In this document: in pieces, positions 41,103 to 49,887 of the stretch | Layout: each line of letters starts with the position of its first letter | Position numbering within the stretch: position 1 is the first letter of the stretch | Assembly (NCBI RefSeq): GCF_050589605.1 | Contig: NZ_JBNGOO010000001.1 | Direction: 5' to 3' (one strand) | Origin: Granulosicoccus sp947495035 | Lineage (GTDB): Bacteria > Pseudomonadota > Gammaproteobacteria > Granulosicoccales > Granulosicoccaceae | DNA length: 64,000 bases | The notes under the pieces: model-generated | What the model was told of the DNA's origin: nothing | The model's database searches: none | Seen by the model: the letters and a program-made list of their open reading frames with translations, nothing else | Position numbers and translations under genes: made by a program

Positions 41103-42488
41103 ATGATTCATCCCCGCAGTAAAGTACCTCCTGCTATGGTCGGCAGCAGCCGCACCGTACTGGCCATGCTGGTTTGCAGCCTCCTGTCAGCGTGTTCTGC
41201 ATCCCTGCCGATTCTTCAGGAGGCACGCGAATCACTCGTCGATGGTGACGCTCATGGCAGTCGTACTCGAATCGATGGGCGAGTGCTGGACGGGCGTGCA
41301 AGAGGACGTTATGAGTCCGATACCCCGCCAGACGCAGATGCCGGCGTGCAGATTGCTGCCTATCAGCGAGATCAGGCGCCACCAACGTCTGCCACCCGGA
41401 CCAGCACACCACCGGCATTGGGCATGGCCAATCGCTGGCGTCCGGCATTGCGCAGCAACGATCAGGATGGCGATGGGGTCGTCGACGCGAATGATGAGTG
41501 CCCGACAACCGAAGCGTTCGTGACCGTTGACCGTGTCGGCTGTGGGCTCTTTGATGCCGTGTTGGAAGACGTGGTGTTCAACAGTGGGTCACGCTGGCTT
41601 TCCGACACTGCCCGCAGTCGCCTGGATCAGCTGGCGGAAACCCTGCTGGCATTCCCCGAGTCCCGTGTACAGGTACGAGCCCATACGGATTCACAGGGTA
41701 CTGCCAGCATGAACCAGCGCCTGTCGGCCGAGCGGGCCGAGTCGGTAGTGCAATACCTGCAGAGTCGGGGTGTACATGCCCGGCAACTGCAAGCCGTGGG
41801 TATGGGAGAGTTGCAACCCCTTGCCAGTAATCACAGCTCGGCCGGCCGTTTGCGCAATCGCCGGGTGGATATCGTGACCTTGCCCGATCAGGACGCAGGG
41901 GAACTGCCGGACAGAGCGCCTCGTCAGACCGGGCGAGCGGTTACCTTGCTGGCGGCCGCCTCGGTGCATGAACACAAGCCGGCACCGGCCGCGACAAAGG
42001 TTGCTGCACGCTCGGCCGGGAAAGCCGCCGAACCGCCACTCAAGGCGGCGGGGCCGGTGGTCGCGAGGACGCGATCAAACCCGCCTGTCATGCCACTGCC
42101 ACAGCCGGGATTTGCCCCCGGGGTCAGTATTTCCGGGGTGGTGAATGGATTGGGATTCGCAACCGGGTCGGCCGAACTGCAGAACAACAGCCATGGTCGT
42201 CTCGATGACATCGCGCGAACCCTTTTGGAGAATCCGGAGGTTCGGATCGTGGTCATGGCCCACACCGATGACAGCGGTGATGCCGGACAGAATCTGCAGT
42301 TGTCGCGGCAGCGTGCGCAGACCGTGGTGAATTATCTGACGGCGCAGGGCGTTGCACAGGAGCGACTGGACGCCGAAGGCTATGGCGAACTGCTGCCGCT
42401 GGTGCAGAATGTCACCGAGGAAGATCGTGCCACCAACCGTCGGGTGGAAATCCGCATTCAGCGAAACCAGGGAGCTGTTGCCCGCTGA
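41103..42488 (+). CDS. lipoprotein with two OmpA-type peptidoglycan-binding domains
   Basis: A 461-residue protein. The signal MLVCSLLSAC ends in a lipobox (LSAC), so the mature protein is probably lipid-anchored. A calcium-binding thrombospondin-3-type motif (DQDGDGVVDANDECP) at about residue 120 precedes the first OmpA domain (RAHTDSQG, LSAERA, NRRVDI). An Ala/Pro-rich linker of about 80 residues leads to a second OmpA domain (MAHTDDSG, LSRQRA, NRRVEIRI). Both domains keep the Asp and Arg that bind diaminopimelate. The double domain suggests bivalent attachment to peptidoglycan. It lies 157 nt after the previous OmpA gene. Confidence 0.88.
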   Translation: MIHPRSKVPPAMVGSSRTVLAMLVCSLLSACSASLPILQEARESLVDGDAHGSRTRIDGRVLDGRARGRYESDTPPDADAGVQIAAYQRDQAPPTSATRTSTPPALGMANRWRPALRSNDQDGDGVVDANDECPTTEAFVTVDRVGCGLFDAVLEDVVFNSGSRWLSDTARSRLDQLAETLLAFPESRVQVRAHTDSQGTASMNQRLSAERAESVVQYLQSRGVHARQLQAVGMGELQPLASNHSSAGRLRNRRVDIVTLPDQDAGELPDRAPRQTGRAVTLLAAASVHEHKPAPAATKVAARSAGKAAEPPLKAAGPVVARTRSNPPVMPLPQPGFAPGVSISGVVNGLGFATGSAELQNNSHGRLDDIARTLLENPEVRIVVMAHTDDSGDAGQNLQLSRQRAQTVVNYLTAQGVAQERLDAEGYGELLPLVQNVTEEDRATNRRVEIRIQRNQGAVAR

Positions 42489-42510
42489 GAGTGTTGTTGA
42501 TTCGAGGGAA

Positions 42511-42539
42511 TTGACAGGGTTTTACATCCGGGATTAAGC
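42511..42539 (+). promoter_or_regulatory. candidate promoter before the TSP3-repeat gene
   Basis: A perfect -35 box TTGACA (42511-42516) is followed after about 16 nt by ATTAAG. The -10 match is poor. It would give a leader of about 150 nt before ATG 42698. Confidence 0.3.
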
Positions 42540-42697
42540 TGTAGCGCAGGTTGTCGGAGACATCCTGCAGGGTCGTGATGTAGGTCGTGCTAATACGCCA
42601 AGTAACCTGTTATCGTATTGTCGGTGCCGGAATTGACGTGGTGTCCGGAAAAACAAGTCATCGTTAACAGGGACCGCCTTGCGGTCAATCGAACATC

Positions 42698-45600
42698 ATG
42701 AGCAAGAAGCACTTGACCAGCCGCTTCACGAGCCCGTGCACTCGCCCATCTGGCGCACTGGCCGTGACTCCCGGAATACTGACCATGGCCATCGGCCTGG
42801 CTCTGGGAACCCTATCCACATCCGGCATGGCTGCCGACAGCGATTCGTCCAGCCCGTTCCAGTTGACTGAAACTGCGGGATTTCCGCTACAGGCAAAAGC
42901 GGAGGACGGTCCGGATTCCGATGGAGACGGTATCCGCAATCAGGACGATCTCGACGACGACAACGATGGCATCCTGGACTCTGTCGAAGGTGGTGTCGAC
43001 AATGACGGTGACGGTTTCCCCGATAACAATTCTGCCGATACCGACGGTGATGGCGTTCCGGACCTGCTGGATCTGGACAGCGACAATGACGGCATCCTGG
43101 ACAACATGGAGGCGCGTCTGTCCCGCGATTCCGTCAAGGCCCTGGATCAGGTGCCGAATGGCGCCATCGATATCGGCATACCGGTTGGCCGTAACGGTGT
43201 GGCCGATGAAATAGAAACCTGGCCCGATTCGGGACAGATGAAATTCGAGCTGCCCGATACGGACCAGGACGGTACGCCGGATTTCCGCGACCGTGACAGT
43301 GACAACGACGGCATCTACGACGTTGTGGAAGCCGGCGGGGTCGATGCCGATACCGACGGCCGACTGGACGGATTCTACGATGGTGATGGCAAGGGTGTGG
43401 ATGACAAGGTACAGGCGTCTGCCTTGCCACTGTTCGATACCGATGGCGATTACATCCTGGATTTTCGCGACCTGGATTCCGACGGCGACACGATTCCCGA
43501 CAGAGTCGAGTCCGGCGGCAATTCCAGCGCACCGCTCGATACCGATGGCGATGGCGCTGCTGATTACCGAGAGTCGGACAGTGACGGTGATGGCATCGGC
43601 GATCGACAGGAAGTCGGCAGCAATGTCGATTCACCGGTGGACACCGATGGCGATGGCATCCCGGACTATCGCGACAATGATGCTGCCAGCGGCAATACCG
43701 ACAACAACACTGGCGACTCGGGCGACTCGGGCGAGGGCAGTGGCGGTTCGAACGACAACGATGGCATCCGTGACGATGATCGACCAGATCGAGATGGCGA
43801 TGGCATCGCCAATCAGGATGATCTGGACGATGACAACGACGGCATTCTCGATACCGAGGAAGGCATCATCGATGCCGATGGCAATGGCGTTGCTGATGCG
43901 ACCTCGCGGGATACGGATGGCGACGGTACGCCCGATGGCAACGATCTGGACAGCGACAATGACGGCATTCTCGATCTGATCGAGGGGCGGCTGAATGAAG
44001 CCACCATTGCAGTATTGGATACCGTCAACAATGGGGCCATCGATATCCGCAATCCGGTCGGTCGTAACGGCCTGGCGGATGCAATCGAATCCGGCGTCGA
44101 TAGCGGTACCATCAATGCGCCTCTATTCGATACGGATGGGGATGGCACACCCGATTACCTGGATACCGACAGCGACGGTGATGGCATCTTCGATCTGGTG
44201 GAAGCTGGTGGCGTCGATAGCGATGGTGACGGTCGTATCGATGGCTTTGTCGATCTGGATACGAAAGGTGTCGATGATGCGGTGCAGGCCAGTGCACTGC
44301 CGCGCTTCGATACGGATTCGGATGGTCTGCGCGATTATCGGGATACCGATTCGGACGGCGACGGCATTCTCGATCGGGTAGAGAATACCGGCAGCGCTTC
44401 AGAGCCAACGGACAGTGATGACGATGGTGCGGCGGATTACCGTGAACAGGACTCTGACAACGATGGTGTCAGCGATGCCATCGAGGTGGGTGATGATGCG
44501 GCCAGACCTGTCGACACCAATGGCGATGGCAGGCCTGACTTCCAGGATGCCGATGTTCAGTTCACCGGCGGCGGTGCAGTCGATCCGGGACCGACACCAT
44601 CAGCGGACCATGATGGGGATGGTGTGCCGAACGCGCAGGATGCCGACGATGACAATGACGGCATTTCCGATCTGGTCGAGGGCAGCGCTGACAGTGACAG
44701 TGATGGCATCATCAATCGCCTTGATCGTGACAGCGACAACGACGGCATCCTCGATTCCGTGGAAAGAGGGCTGGATACAGACGGCGATGGTGTGCCCGAT
44801 TATCGAGACCTGGACAGTGACAACGATGGCCAGTTCGATGCGCTGGAAGCAGGGCGCACGGCCGTCTCTGCCAGTGGTCGCCTGGCGTCCTCGGCCAGTG
44901 TGGATGCGTTTGGTCTGGCAGCCGGTGCAAGCGATCATGTCGTGGATACCGATGGAGATGGCGTTTCCGACCCGCTCGATCTGGATTCCGACAACGACGG
45001 AATTCCGGATGTGCACGAAGCCGGGCTGGCCGATGCCGATCTGAACGCACGCCTGGACGATTTCATCGATGAGAACAATGATGGGGCCGATGACACTCGT
45101 CTGGGCTCTGCAGTGTCGCTACGAGATACCGATGGTGATCGCATCGCCGATTCGCGCGATCTGGACAGTGATCAGGACAGTCTGTCGGATCTGTTCGAGA
45201 ACAGTGGCAGCGACAACGATCAGGACAACGACGGTCAGGTCGACAACTTCGTCGACAGCAATGGCGATGGTCTTGATGACAATGTCGCCGCCCATCTGGC
45301 AGCGCCGACGGATACCGACAACGACGGTATTCCCAACAGCATCGACCTTGACAGTGACGGCGATGGCATCAGTGATCTGATCGAAGCCGGTGGTCGGGAT
45401 GAAAACAGTGACAGCCGTATCGATCTGCTGGCTGACAGCGACGGTGATGGCATTCCGGATGTGAATGATGCCGACTTCACGGGCGGCAGCGATATCGACA
45501 ACGATGGTATCGATGATTCTGTCGACAAGGATTTCGTCACCGGTCCGGACAGCGATGGTGATGGTGTCGTTGATCGTTTCGACCCGGATGCAGACGGCAA

Positions 45601-45883
45601 TGGTTTTGCCGGTCCGCTCGATGACAATGACGATGGCCAGTCGCAGGGGAATCCGCTGGACCTGCCTGATTCCGATGGCGATGGTGTTCCCGACCTGCAA
45701 CAGGGCCAGGCCCTCAGCGGTGAAGTGGAAACCGGTCTGGGCGGCTCCGGATTCGGTTGCAGCATTGCAACGGTTGCCAGTCGTTCGGGGGTTGATCCTC
45801 TGTTGCCATTGCTGCTGGGCGGCAGTGTCCTGGCGCTGGGTGCGCGTGTTCGCCGACGCAGGGAGACCGGTTCCGACTCATGA
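42698..45883 (+). CDS. large thrombospondin-type-3 repeat protein with C-terminal sorting-signal-like tail
   Basis: A 1061-residue, very acidic exported protein. The signal peptide ends GMAADS (about residue 45). Residues about 70-1000 consist of dozens of D-x-D-x-D-G units such as DSDGDGIRNQDDLDDDNDGI, which bind calcium in TSP3-type repeats; some units carry longer inserts (NGAIDIGIPVGRNGVADEIE) that recur. The C terminus has Gly-Cys at 1020-1021, a DPLLPLLLGG hydrophobic segment and RVRRRRE, the tripartite plan of CTERM-type signals processed by an intramembrane sorting protease. It overlaps the next OmpA gene by 4 nt. Likely a calcium-stiffened surface fibre. Confidence 0.88.
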   Translation: MSKKHLTSRFTSPCTRPSGALAVTPGILTMAIGLALGTLSTSGMAADSDSSSPFQLTETAGFPLQAKAEDGPDSDGDGIRNQDDLDDDNDGILDSVEGGVDNDGDGFPDNNSADTDGDGVPDLLDLDSDNDGILDNMEARLSRDSVKALDQVPNGAIDIGIPVGRNGVADEIETWPDSGQMKFELPDTDQDGTPDFRDRDSDNDGIYDVVEAGGVDADTDGRLDGFYDGDGKGVDDKVQASALPLFDTDGDYILDFRDLDSDGDTIPDRVESGGNSSAPLDTDGDGAADYRESDSDGDGIGDRQEVGSNVDSPVDTDGDGIPDYRDNDAASGNTDNNTGDSGDSGEGSGGSNDNDGIRDDDRPDRDGDGIANQDDLDDDNDGILDTEEGIIDADGNGVADATSRDTDGDGTPDGNDLDSDNDGILDLIEGRLNEATIAVLDTVNNGAIDIRNPVGRNGLADAIESGVDSGTINAPLFDTDGDGTPDYLDTDSDGDGIFDLVEAGGVDSDGDGRIDGFVDLDTKGVDDAVQASALPRFDTDSDGLRDYRDTDSDGDGILDRVENTGSASEPTDSDDDGAADYREQDSDNDGVSDAIEVGDDAARPVDTNGDGRPDFQDADVQFTGGGAVDPGPTPSADHDGDGVPNAQDADDDNDGISDLVEGSADSDSDGIINRLDRDSDNDGILDSVERGLDTDGDGVPDYRDLDSDNDGQFDALEAGRTAVSASGRLASSASVDAFGLAAGASDHVVDTDGDGVSDPLDLDSDNDGIPDVHEAGLADADLNARLDDFIDENNDGADDTRLGSAVSLRDTDGDRIADSRDLDSDQDSLSDLFENSGSDNDQDNDGQVDNFVDSNGDGLDDNVAAHLAAPTDTDNDGIPNSIDLDSDGDGISDLIEAGGRDENSDSRIDLLADSDGDGIPDVNDADFTGGSDIDNDGIDDSVDKDFVTGPDSDGDGVVDRFDPDADGNGFAGPLDDNDDGQSQGNPLDLPDSDGDGVPDLQQGQALSGEVETGLGGSGFGCSIATVASRSGVDPLLPLLLGGSVLALGARVRRRRETGSDS

Positions 45884-47178
45884 TCGAGATGTTCGTTGAA
45901 GGCAGACGTAGCCTGCGGCAGGCTGGGAAATCGTTGTTCCGACCTGCTTGCAGGAACCCGGCTGGCGGCGCCAGTCGCCGGGGAAGGGGGCCGGGTTGTC
46001 GCCTGGCACTGTCGGCAGGTCTGCTGGGTAGCGTGATGGTGCTGGCCGGTTGCAGTTCGGTTGGGGGCAGTCGGGCAGATAGGGACTTCCAGCCGCGTGT
46101 CTACGCTGGCGCCGGGGTCCTGGCAAGCCGTCTGGAGCCCGATACCGATGGCGTGGCCGGTACATCGGTCGATGAAAACATGAGTGGCGGAGCATCACTG
46201 GCGCTGGGCTATGACATCAATAGCCGCTTCAGTGTGGAAGGTCATGTGGCTGCGCTGGGTGAGGCTTCTCTCGATCCGCGAGGGAGTATCGATTACACCG
46301 TGGCCGGTCTCAGTGCCCTGGCCTATGGTTCGCAGGAGCCGCGTGATCGAGCGCGTCGCGAAGGTCTGGCGGTCTTTGGCAGATTGGGTGTTGGTGCGCT
46401 GGAAAACGACGCCAGCGGTGTACGGTTCAACCAGGTCAATGATGTGCACTTGCTGGCAGGCGTCGGGCTGGAGTACGGCCTTGTCAATGGCGTCGGCGTT
46501 CGTGCCGAACTGGTTGCTCATGAGACAGATGCGAAGTACGCACAGCTGGGATTGATCTATCGTTTCGGCTCGACAGACAGCGGGCGCTCTGCCACTCGTT
46601 CGCAGCCTGAGCAACCGACAATCCTGCCAGAGGTCAACGACATACCGGTGGAAGGCGTGCCGCTGGAATCGGTGCCGCCCATTGCCGTGGCAGACCCGGA
46701 GCCGCTGCCTGACAGACCGGAACCTGTCGCACCAGCTGTTTCACAGACTGATGCCGATGGCGATGGTGTGCCCGATAGTGAAGACCAATGTCCGGGTACA
46801 GCCGCGAATGCCCCCGTCAAGACGGATGGCTGCGCGATCTTCGGTGGGGTGGTTGAAGGTGTCAACTTCCAGCCCGGGTCCGCCCGTCTGACTGCCGAGG
46901 CACTTGATGTCATGGCTGGAGTCGCGCAGACCTTGAAGGATTACCCGGACGTGCGCGTCATCATCGAAGCCCATACCGACAACGAAGGGTCGGCAGCCGT
47001 CAATCTGCAGTTGTCGAAGAGGCGAGCCATTGCCGTGGCTCGATATCTGGTCGATGCCGGAATTTCCGGTTCGCGTCTGAAGCCTCAGGCCTACGGAGAA
47101 TCTCGTCCCCGTACCAGTAATCGCACTGCACAGGGCAGAGCAGCCAACCGCCGGGTCGAATTCTCCATTCTGCAGTAG
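45880..47178 (+). CDS. OmpA-family lipoprotein with N-terminal barrel and TSP3 motif
   Basis: A 432-residue protein. An unusually basic N terminus (residues 1-40) leads to a lipobox VLAGC at about residue 58. A beta-barrel-like part (YAGAGVLASRLEPDTDG, SLALGYDINSRFSVEGHVAALG) follows, then a Pro/Glu-rich linker, a single calcium motif (DADGDGVPDSEDQCP) and an OmpA domain with intact residues (EAHTDNEG, LSKRRA, NRRVEFSI). Its start overlaps the TSP3-repeat gene (ATGA), so the two proteins are made together and may be partners. The barrel resembles that of the first OmpA gene (both have SRLxPDTDG). Confidence 0.87.
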   Translation: MIEMFVEGRRSLRQAGKSLFRPACRNPAGGASRRGRGPGCRLALSAGLLGSVMVLAGCSSVGGSRADRDFQPRVYAGAGVLASRLEPDTDGVAGTSVDENMSGGASLALGYDINSRFSVEGHVAALGEASLDPRGSIDYTVAGLSALAYGSQEPRDRARREGLAVFGRLGVGALENDASGVRFNQVNDVHLLAGVGLEYGLVNGVGVRAELVAHETDAKYAQLGLIYRFGSTDSGRSATRSQPEQPTILPEVNDIPVEGVPLESVPPIAVADPEPLPDRPEPVAPAVSQTDADGDGVPDSEDQCPGTAANAPVKTDGCAIFGGVVEGVNFQPGSARLTAEALDVMAGVAQTLKDYPDVRVIIEAHTDNEGSAAVNLQLSKRRAIAVARYLVDAGISGSRLKPQAYGESRPRTSNRTAQGRAANRRVEFSILQ

Positions 47179-47315
47179 TCCTCCTGACCCGGCTGCCTTG
47201 AAGGCAGGACAATCATCGGAGAAGCCCTGTCTTCCCCGGTGATTGTCTTGTCAGCTTTGCGTCCGATACTGACCGCTACCCTCAGCGTCCGGCATTCGTC
47301 CCCCGGTTCCCGCCG

Positions 47316-47598
47316 CCCAGCTTTCGGCTCCCAGCGCCCAGCTCTCGAGTCCCAACTTTCGGCTCCCAGCTCCCGACTCCCAACTCTCGGCTCTCGGCTC
47401 CCAGCTCTCAGCTCTCGGCTCTCAGCTCTCAGCTCTCAGCTCTCAGCTCTCAGCTCTCAGCTCTCAGCTCTCGGCTCTCGGCTCTCAGCTCTCAGCTCTC
47501 AGCTCTCAGCTCTCAGCTCTCAGCCCTCAGCCCTCAGCCCTCAGCCCTCAGCCCTCAGCGTGCGGCGTGCGGCGTGCGGCGTGCGGCGTTCAGCGTTA
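47316..47598. repeat. degenerate heptanucleotide tandem repeats (CTCTCAG and related)
   Basis: Roughly 40 head-to-tail 7-mers with consensus CTCTCAG, variants CTCCCAG, CTCTCGG and CCCTCAG arranged in blocks, end in a second array of about four GTGCGGC units (47560-47585). Because 7 is not a multiple of 3, any frame through it repeats as a heptapeptide, so an open frame here is a by-product. It lies between the envelope cluster and pckA. Confidence 0.9.
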
Positions 47599-47914
47599 GC
47601 CGCCCCCCCAGCACTCGTCTTCGACCGATCGTCCCACCCAGGCCCTGTGCACGACCAGCAAGCCAGCAGGGGCTGCAAACCCCTGGCTTTGACCTCTGCT
47701 TGATGTCGCGCACTGTACTGGTGCGGCCTGTCAGAATGGGCATTTCTGGCCGAATAACGGTGCGATCATTGAAGCAGGTTCACTTGAATTGAAACTACCC
47801 AAAAAAATATTCATGACCTTGTCATGAGCGCCTTGATCGCGGAATCGTCGCTCGGGTGGACCCCAAGTCCGTGTTATTGCAGCAGACCGGTACTTTGGTC
47901 GGACGATAAAGCTG

Positions 47915-47929
47915 TGTAGTGAAACTACA
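47915..47929. promoter_or_regulatory. HexR-type operator upstream of pckA
   Basis: TGTAGTGAAACTACA is a perfect 6-bp dyad with a 3-nt centre. It matches the published gammaproteobacterial HexR consensus TGTARTWWWAYTACA at 14 of 15 positions. pckA is a recognised member of HexR regulons in Shewanella and Vibrio. The hexR gene is not in this window. Confidence 0.8.
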
Positions 47930-47989
47930 TGAATAGGAATTTTAACGTTCAAGTTGCTGTTTTAAAAGATTTTTTACCCGTGTAGTGGG

Positions 47990-48018
47990 TGTAAAGCTGC
48001 TTCACTCTACAGTATAGT
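47990..48018 (+). promoter_or_regulatory. candidate pckA promoter
   Basis: TATAGT (48013-48018) is a fair -10; TGTAAA (47990-47995) is a poor -35 at 17-nt spacing. It lies 82 nt before the start codon, and the HexR dyad is about 60 nt upstream of the -35, so HexR there would be expected to activate rather than block. Confidence 0.35.
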
Positions 48019-48099
48019 TCCGCCCATCGGAGCCGCTACAGCTTGCATTTGTAATGGCTCAATCCGAGTCCCAGCGATACCAACTATCAGGAGCACCCT

Positions 48100-49725
48100 A
48101 TGAATCAGACGGCTCGTGTCTTGTCACCCGTACTGGATCTGACCCCTTATGGCATCAACTCAGCCGCTGAGATTGTCTATAACCCGTCTTACGAGTTGCT
48201 CTTCGAAGAAGAGCTCAAGGATGATCTGACCGACCTGGAGCGAGGTACTCTGACGCAGTCGGGTGCTGTTGCTGTCGATACCGGCGCGTTTACCGGCCGC
48301 AGCCCCAAGGACAAGTACATCGTCAAGGACGACCTGACCCGTGATGTACTATGGTGGTCGGATCAGGGGGCCAATGACAACAAGCCCATTTCCGAATCGG
48401 TCTGGGGTGATCTGAAGGCCCTGGTCTGCAACGATCTTGACGGCCAGCGACTCTTTGTCGTGGATGCGTTCTGCGGTGCCAACGAGAACAGCCGGGTGGC
48501 CGTACGCTTCATCACGCAGGTCGCCTGGCAGGCGCACTTTGTCACCAATATGTTCATTCGCCCGACGGATAGCGAGCTGATCGGCTTCGATCCGGACTTC
48601 GTGGTCATGAATGCCGCCTCCGCAACCAATGACAAGTGGCAGGAGCACGGCATGAATTCGGAGAATTTCGTGGCCTTCAATTTCTCCGAGAAGATGCAGT
48701 TGATCGCCGGTACCTGGTATGGCGGTGAAATGAAGAAGGGTCTGTTCTCCTACATGAACTTCATCCTGCCTTTGAAGGGTATTGCATCCATGCACTGTTC
48801 GGCGAATGTGGGCGAAGCAGGTGACACTGCGGTGTTCTTCGGTTTGTCCGGCACCGGCAAGACCACCCTGTCCACGGATCCCAAGCGCCGCCTGATCGGC
48901 GACGATGAGCACGGCTGGGATGACGATGGCGTCTTCAACTTCGAAGGCGGCTGCTATGCCAAGACGATCCGGCTGAGTGCCGAGGCTGAACCGGATATCC
49001 ATGGCGCTATTCGTCGCAACGCCCTGCTCGAGAATGTGGTGGTGCGTGACGATGGCAGTATCGACTATGACGATGCCAGCAAGACCGAGAATACCCGTGT
49101 CTCCTATCCCATCAATCATATCGACAATATCGTCAAACCGATATCCCGTGCCGGCCATGCCGACAAGGTCATCTTCCTCACGGCTGATGCTTTCGGTGTG
49201 CTGCCAGCGGTATCGTTGCTGACCCCCGAGCAGACCCGCTATCACTTCCTGTCCGGATTCACCGCCAAACTGGCGGGTACCGAGCTGGGTGTCACCAGTC
49301 CGCAGCCCACCTTTTCCGCCTGCTTCGGCAAGGCCTTTCTCAGTCTGCATCCCACCCGCTACGCGGAAGAGCTGGGCAAGCGCATGCAGGCTTCCGGTGC
49401 GAGGGCCTATCTGGTGAATACCGGCTGGAATGGCACTGGCAAGCGAATCTCCATCAAGGCGACGCGTGCCATCATCGATGCCATTCTCGATGGCTCGATC
49501 GAAGAGGGGGCCACACAGACCATCCCGACCTTCGGTCTGCGTATACCCACGGAGTTGCCAGGTGTCGATGCCAATCTGCTGGATCCACGCAGCACCTATG
49601 AGGATGAGAGTCAGTGGCAGAGTGAAGCGGACAAGCTGGCGCAACTGTTCATCGACAATTTCGTGCAGTACACCGATACCGACAGTGGCCGGGAGCTGGT
49701 GGCAGCCGGGCCTGTCCAGGCGTAA
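48100..49725 (+). CDS. pckA: phosphoenolpyruvate carboxykinase (ATP)
   Basis: A 541-residue cytosolic enzyme converting oxaloacetate and ATP to phosphoenolpyruvate, CO2 and ADP, the first committed step of gluconeogenesis. Motifs are TGRSPKDKYIV, GEMKKGLFSYMNFILP, the P-loop GLSGTGKTTLS (about residues 247-257), DDEHGW (metal site), NFEGGCYAK and FLTADAFGVLP. Length and motifs match the ATP-type enzyme. CAGGAG lies 6 nt before ATG 48100. It is monocistronic, with a HexR-type operator upstream and a strong hairpin downstream. High expression on organic acids would fit an organism living on imported carboxylates. Confidence 0.98.
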   Translation: MNQTARVLSPVLDLTPYGINSAAEIVYNPSYELLFEEELKDDLTDLERGTLTQSGAVAVDTGAFTGRSPKDKYIVKDDLTRDVLWWSDQGANDNKPISESVWGDLKALVCNDLDGQRLFVVDAFCGANENSRVAVRFITQVAWQAHFVTNMFIRPTDSELIGFDPDFVVMNAASATNDKWQEHGMNSENFVAFNFSEKMQLIAGTWYGGEMKKGLFSYMNFILPLKGIASMHCSANVGEAGDTAVFFGLSGTGKTTLSTDPKRRLIGDDEHGWDDDGVFNFEGGCYAKTIRLSAEAEPDIHGAIRRNALLENVVVRDDGSIDYDDASKTENTRVSYPINHIDNIVKPISRAGHADKVIFLTADAFGVLPAVSLLTPEQTRYHFLSGFTAKLAGTELGVTSPQPTFSACFGKAFLSLHPTRYAEELGKRMQASGARAYLVNTGWNGTGKRISIKATRAIIDAILDGSIEEGATQTIPTFGLRIPTELPGVDANLLDPRSTYEDESQWQSEADKLAQLFIDNFVQYTDTDSGRELVAAGPVQA

Positions 49726-49751
49726 TACCGGCTTCAGCCGTTTTCCACGAC

Positions 49752-49780
49752 CCTCTGACGACAGCGACTGTCGTCAGAGG
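49752..49780. terminator. long perfect hairpin between convergent pckA and protease genes
   Basis: CCTCTGACGACAG and CTGTCGTCAGAGG pair in a 13-bp stem around CGA. It lies 26 nt after the pckA stop and about 108 nt from the convergent protease stop. There is no T tract on the plus strand; on the minus strand only scattered bases follow. Probably a bidirectional terminator or transcript stabiliser. Confidence 0.65.
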
Positions 49781-49887
49781 CTGTTCAGGCGCTCAGATGA
49801 GCCGCGTACCGCGCTGCACCTGGCAGCGCAGCGCGATTCGGTCAGTCCCACCATTCAGCGTAACCCGATTCGCGATCAACCCGCTTT

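Larger units (their letters stand above)
47599..48099. other. upstream control region of pckA
   Basis: No gene. AT-richer than its surroundings from about 47750. Contains a HexR-type dyad (47915-47929), a poly-T/A tract (47960-47975), and TATAGT at 48013-48018 as candidate -10. CAGGAG at 48090-48095 is the ribosome binding site of pckA. Confidence 0.6.

Noticed and set aside
47316..47598. CRISPR array
   Set aside because: Repeats are 7 nt and contiguous, with no spacers and no cas genes nearby.
47239..47703. Open frame of about 154 codons through the heptanucleotide array
   Set aside because: The frame stays open only because a 7-mer without stop codons repeats; all three frames give the same kind of heptapeptide, and no ribosome binding site is visible.
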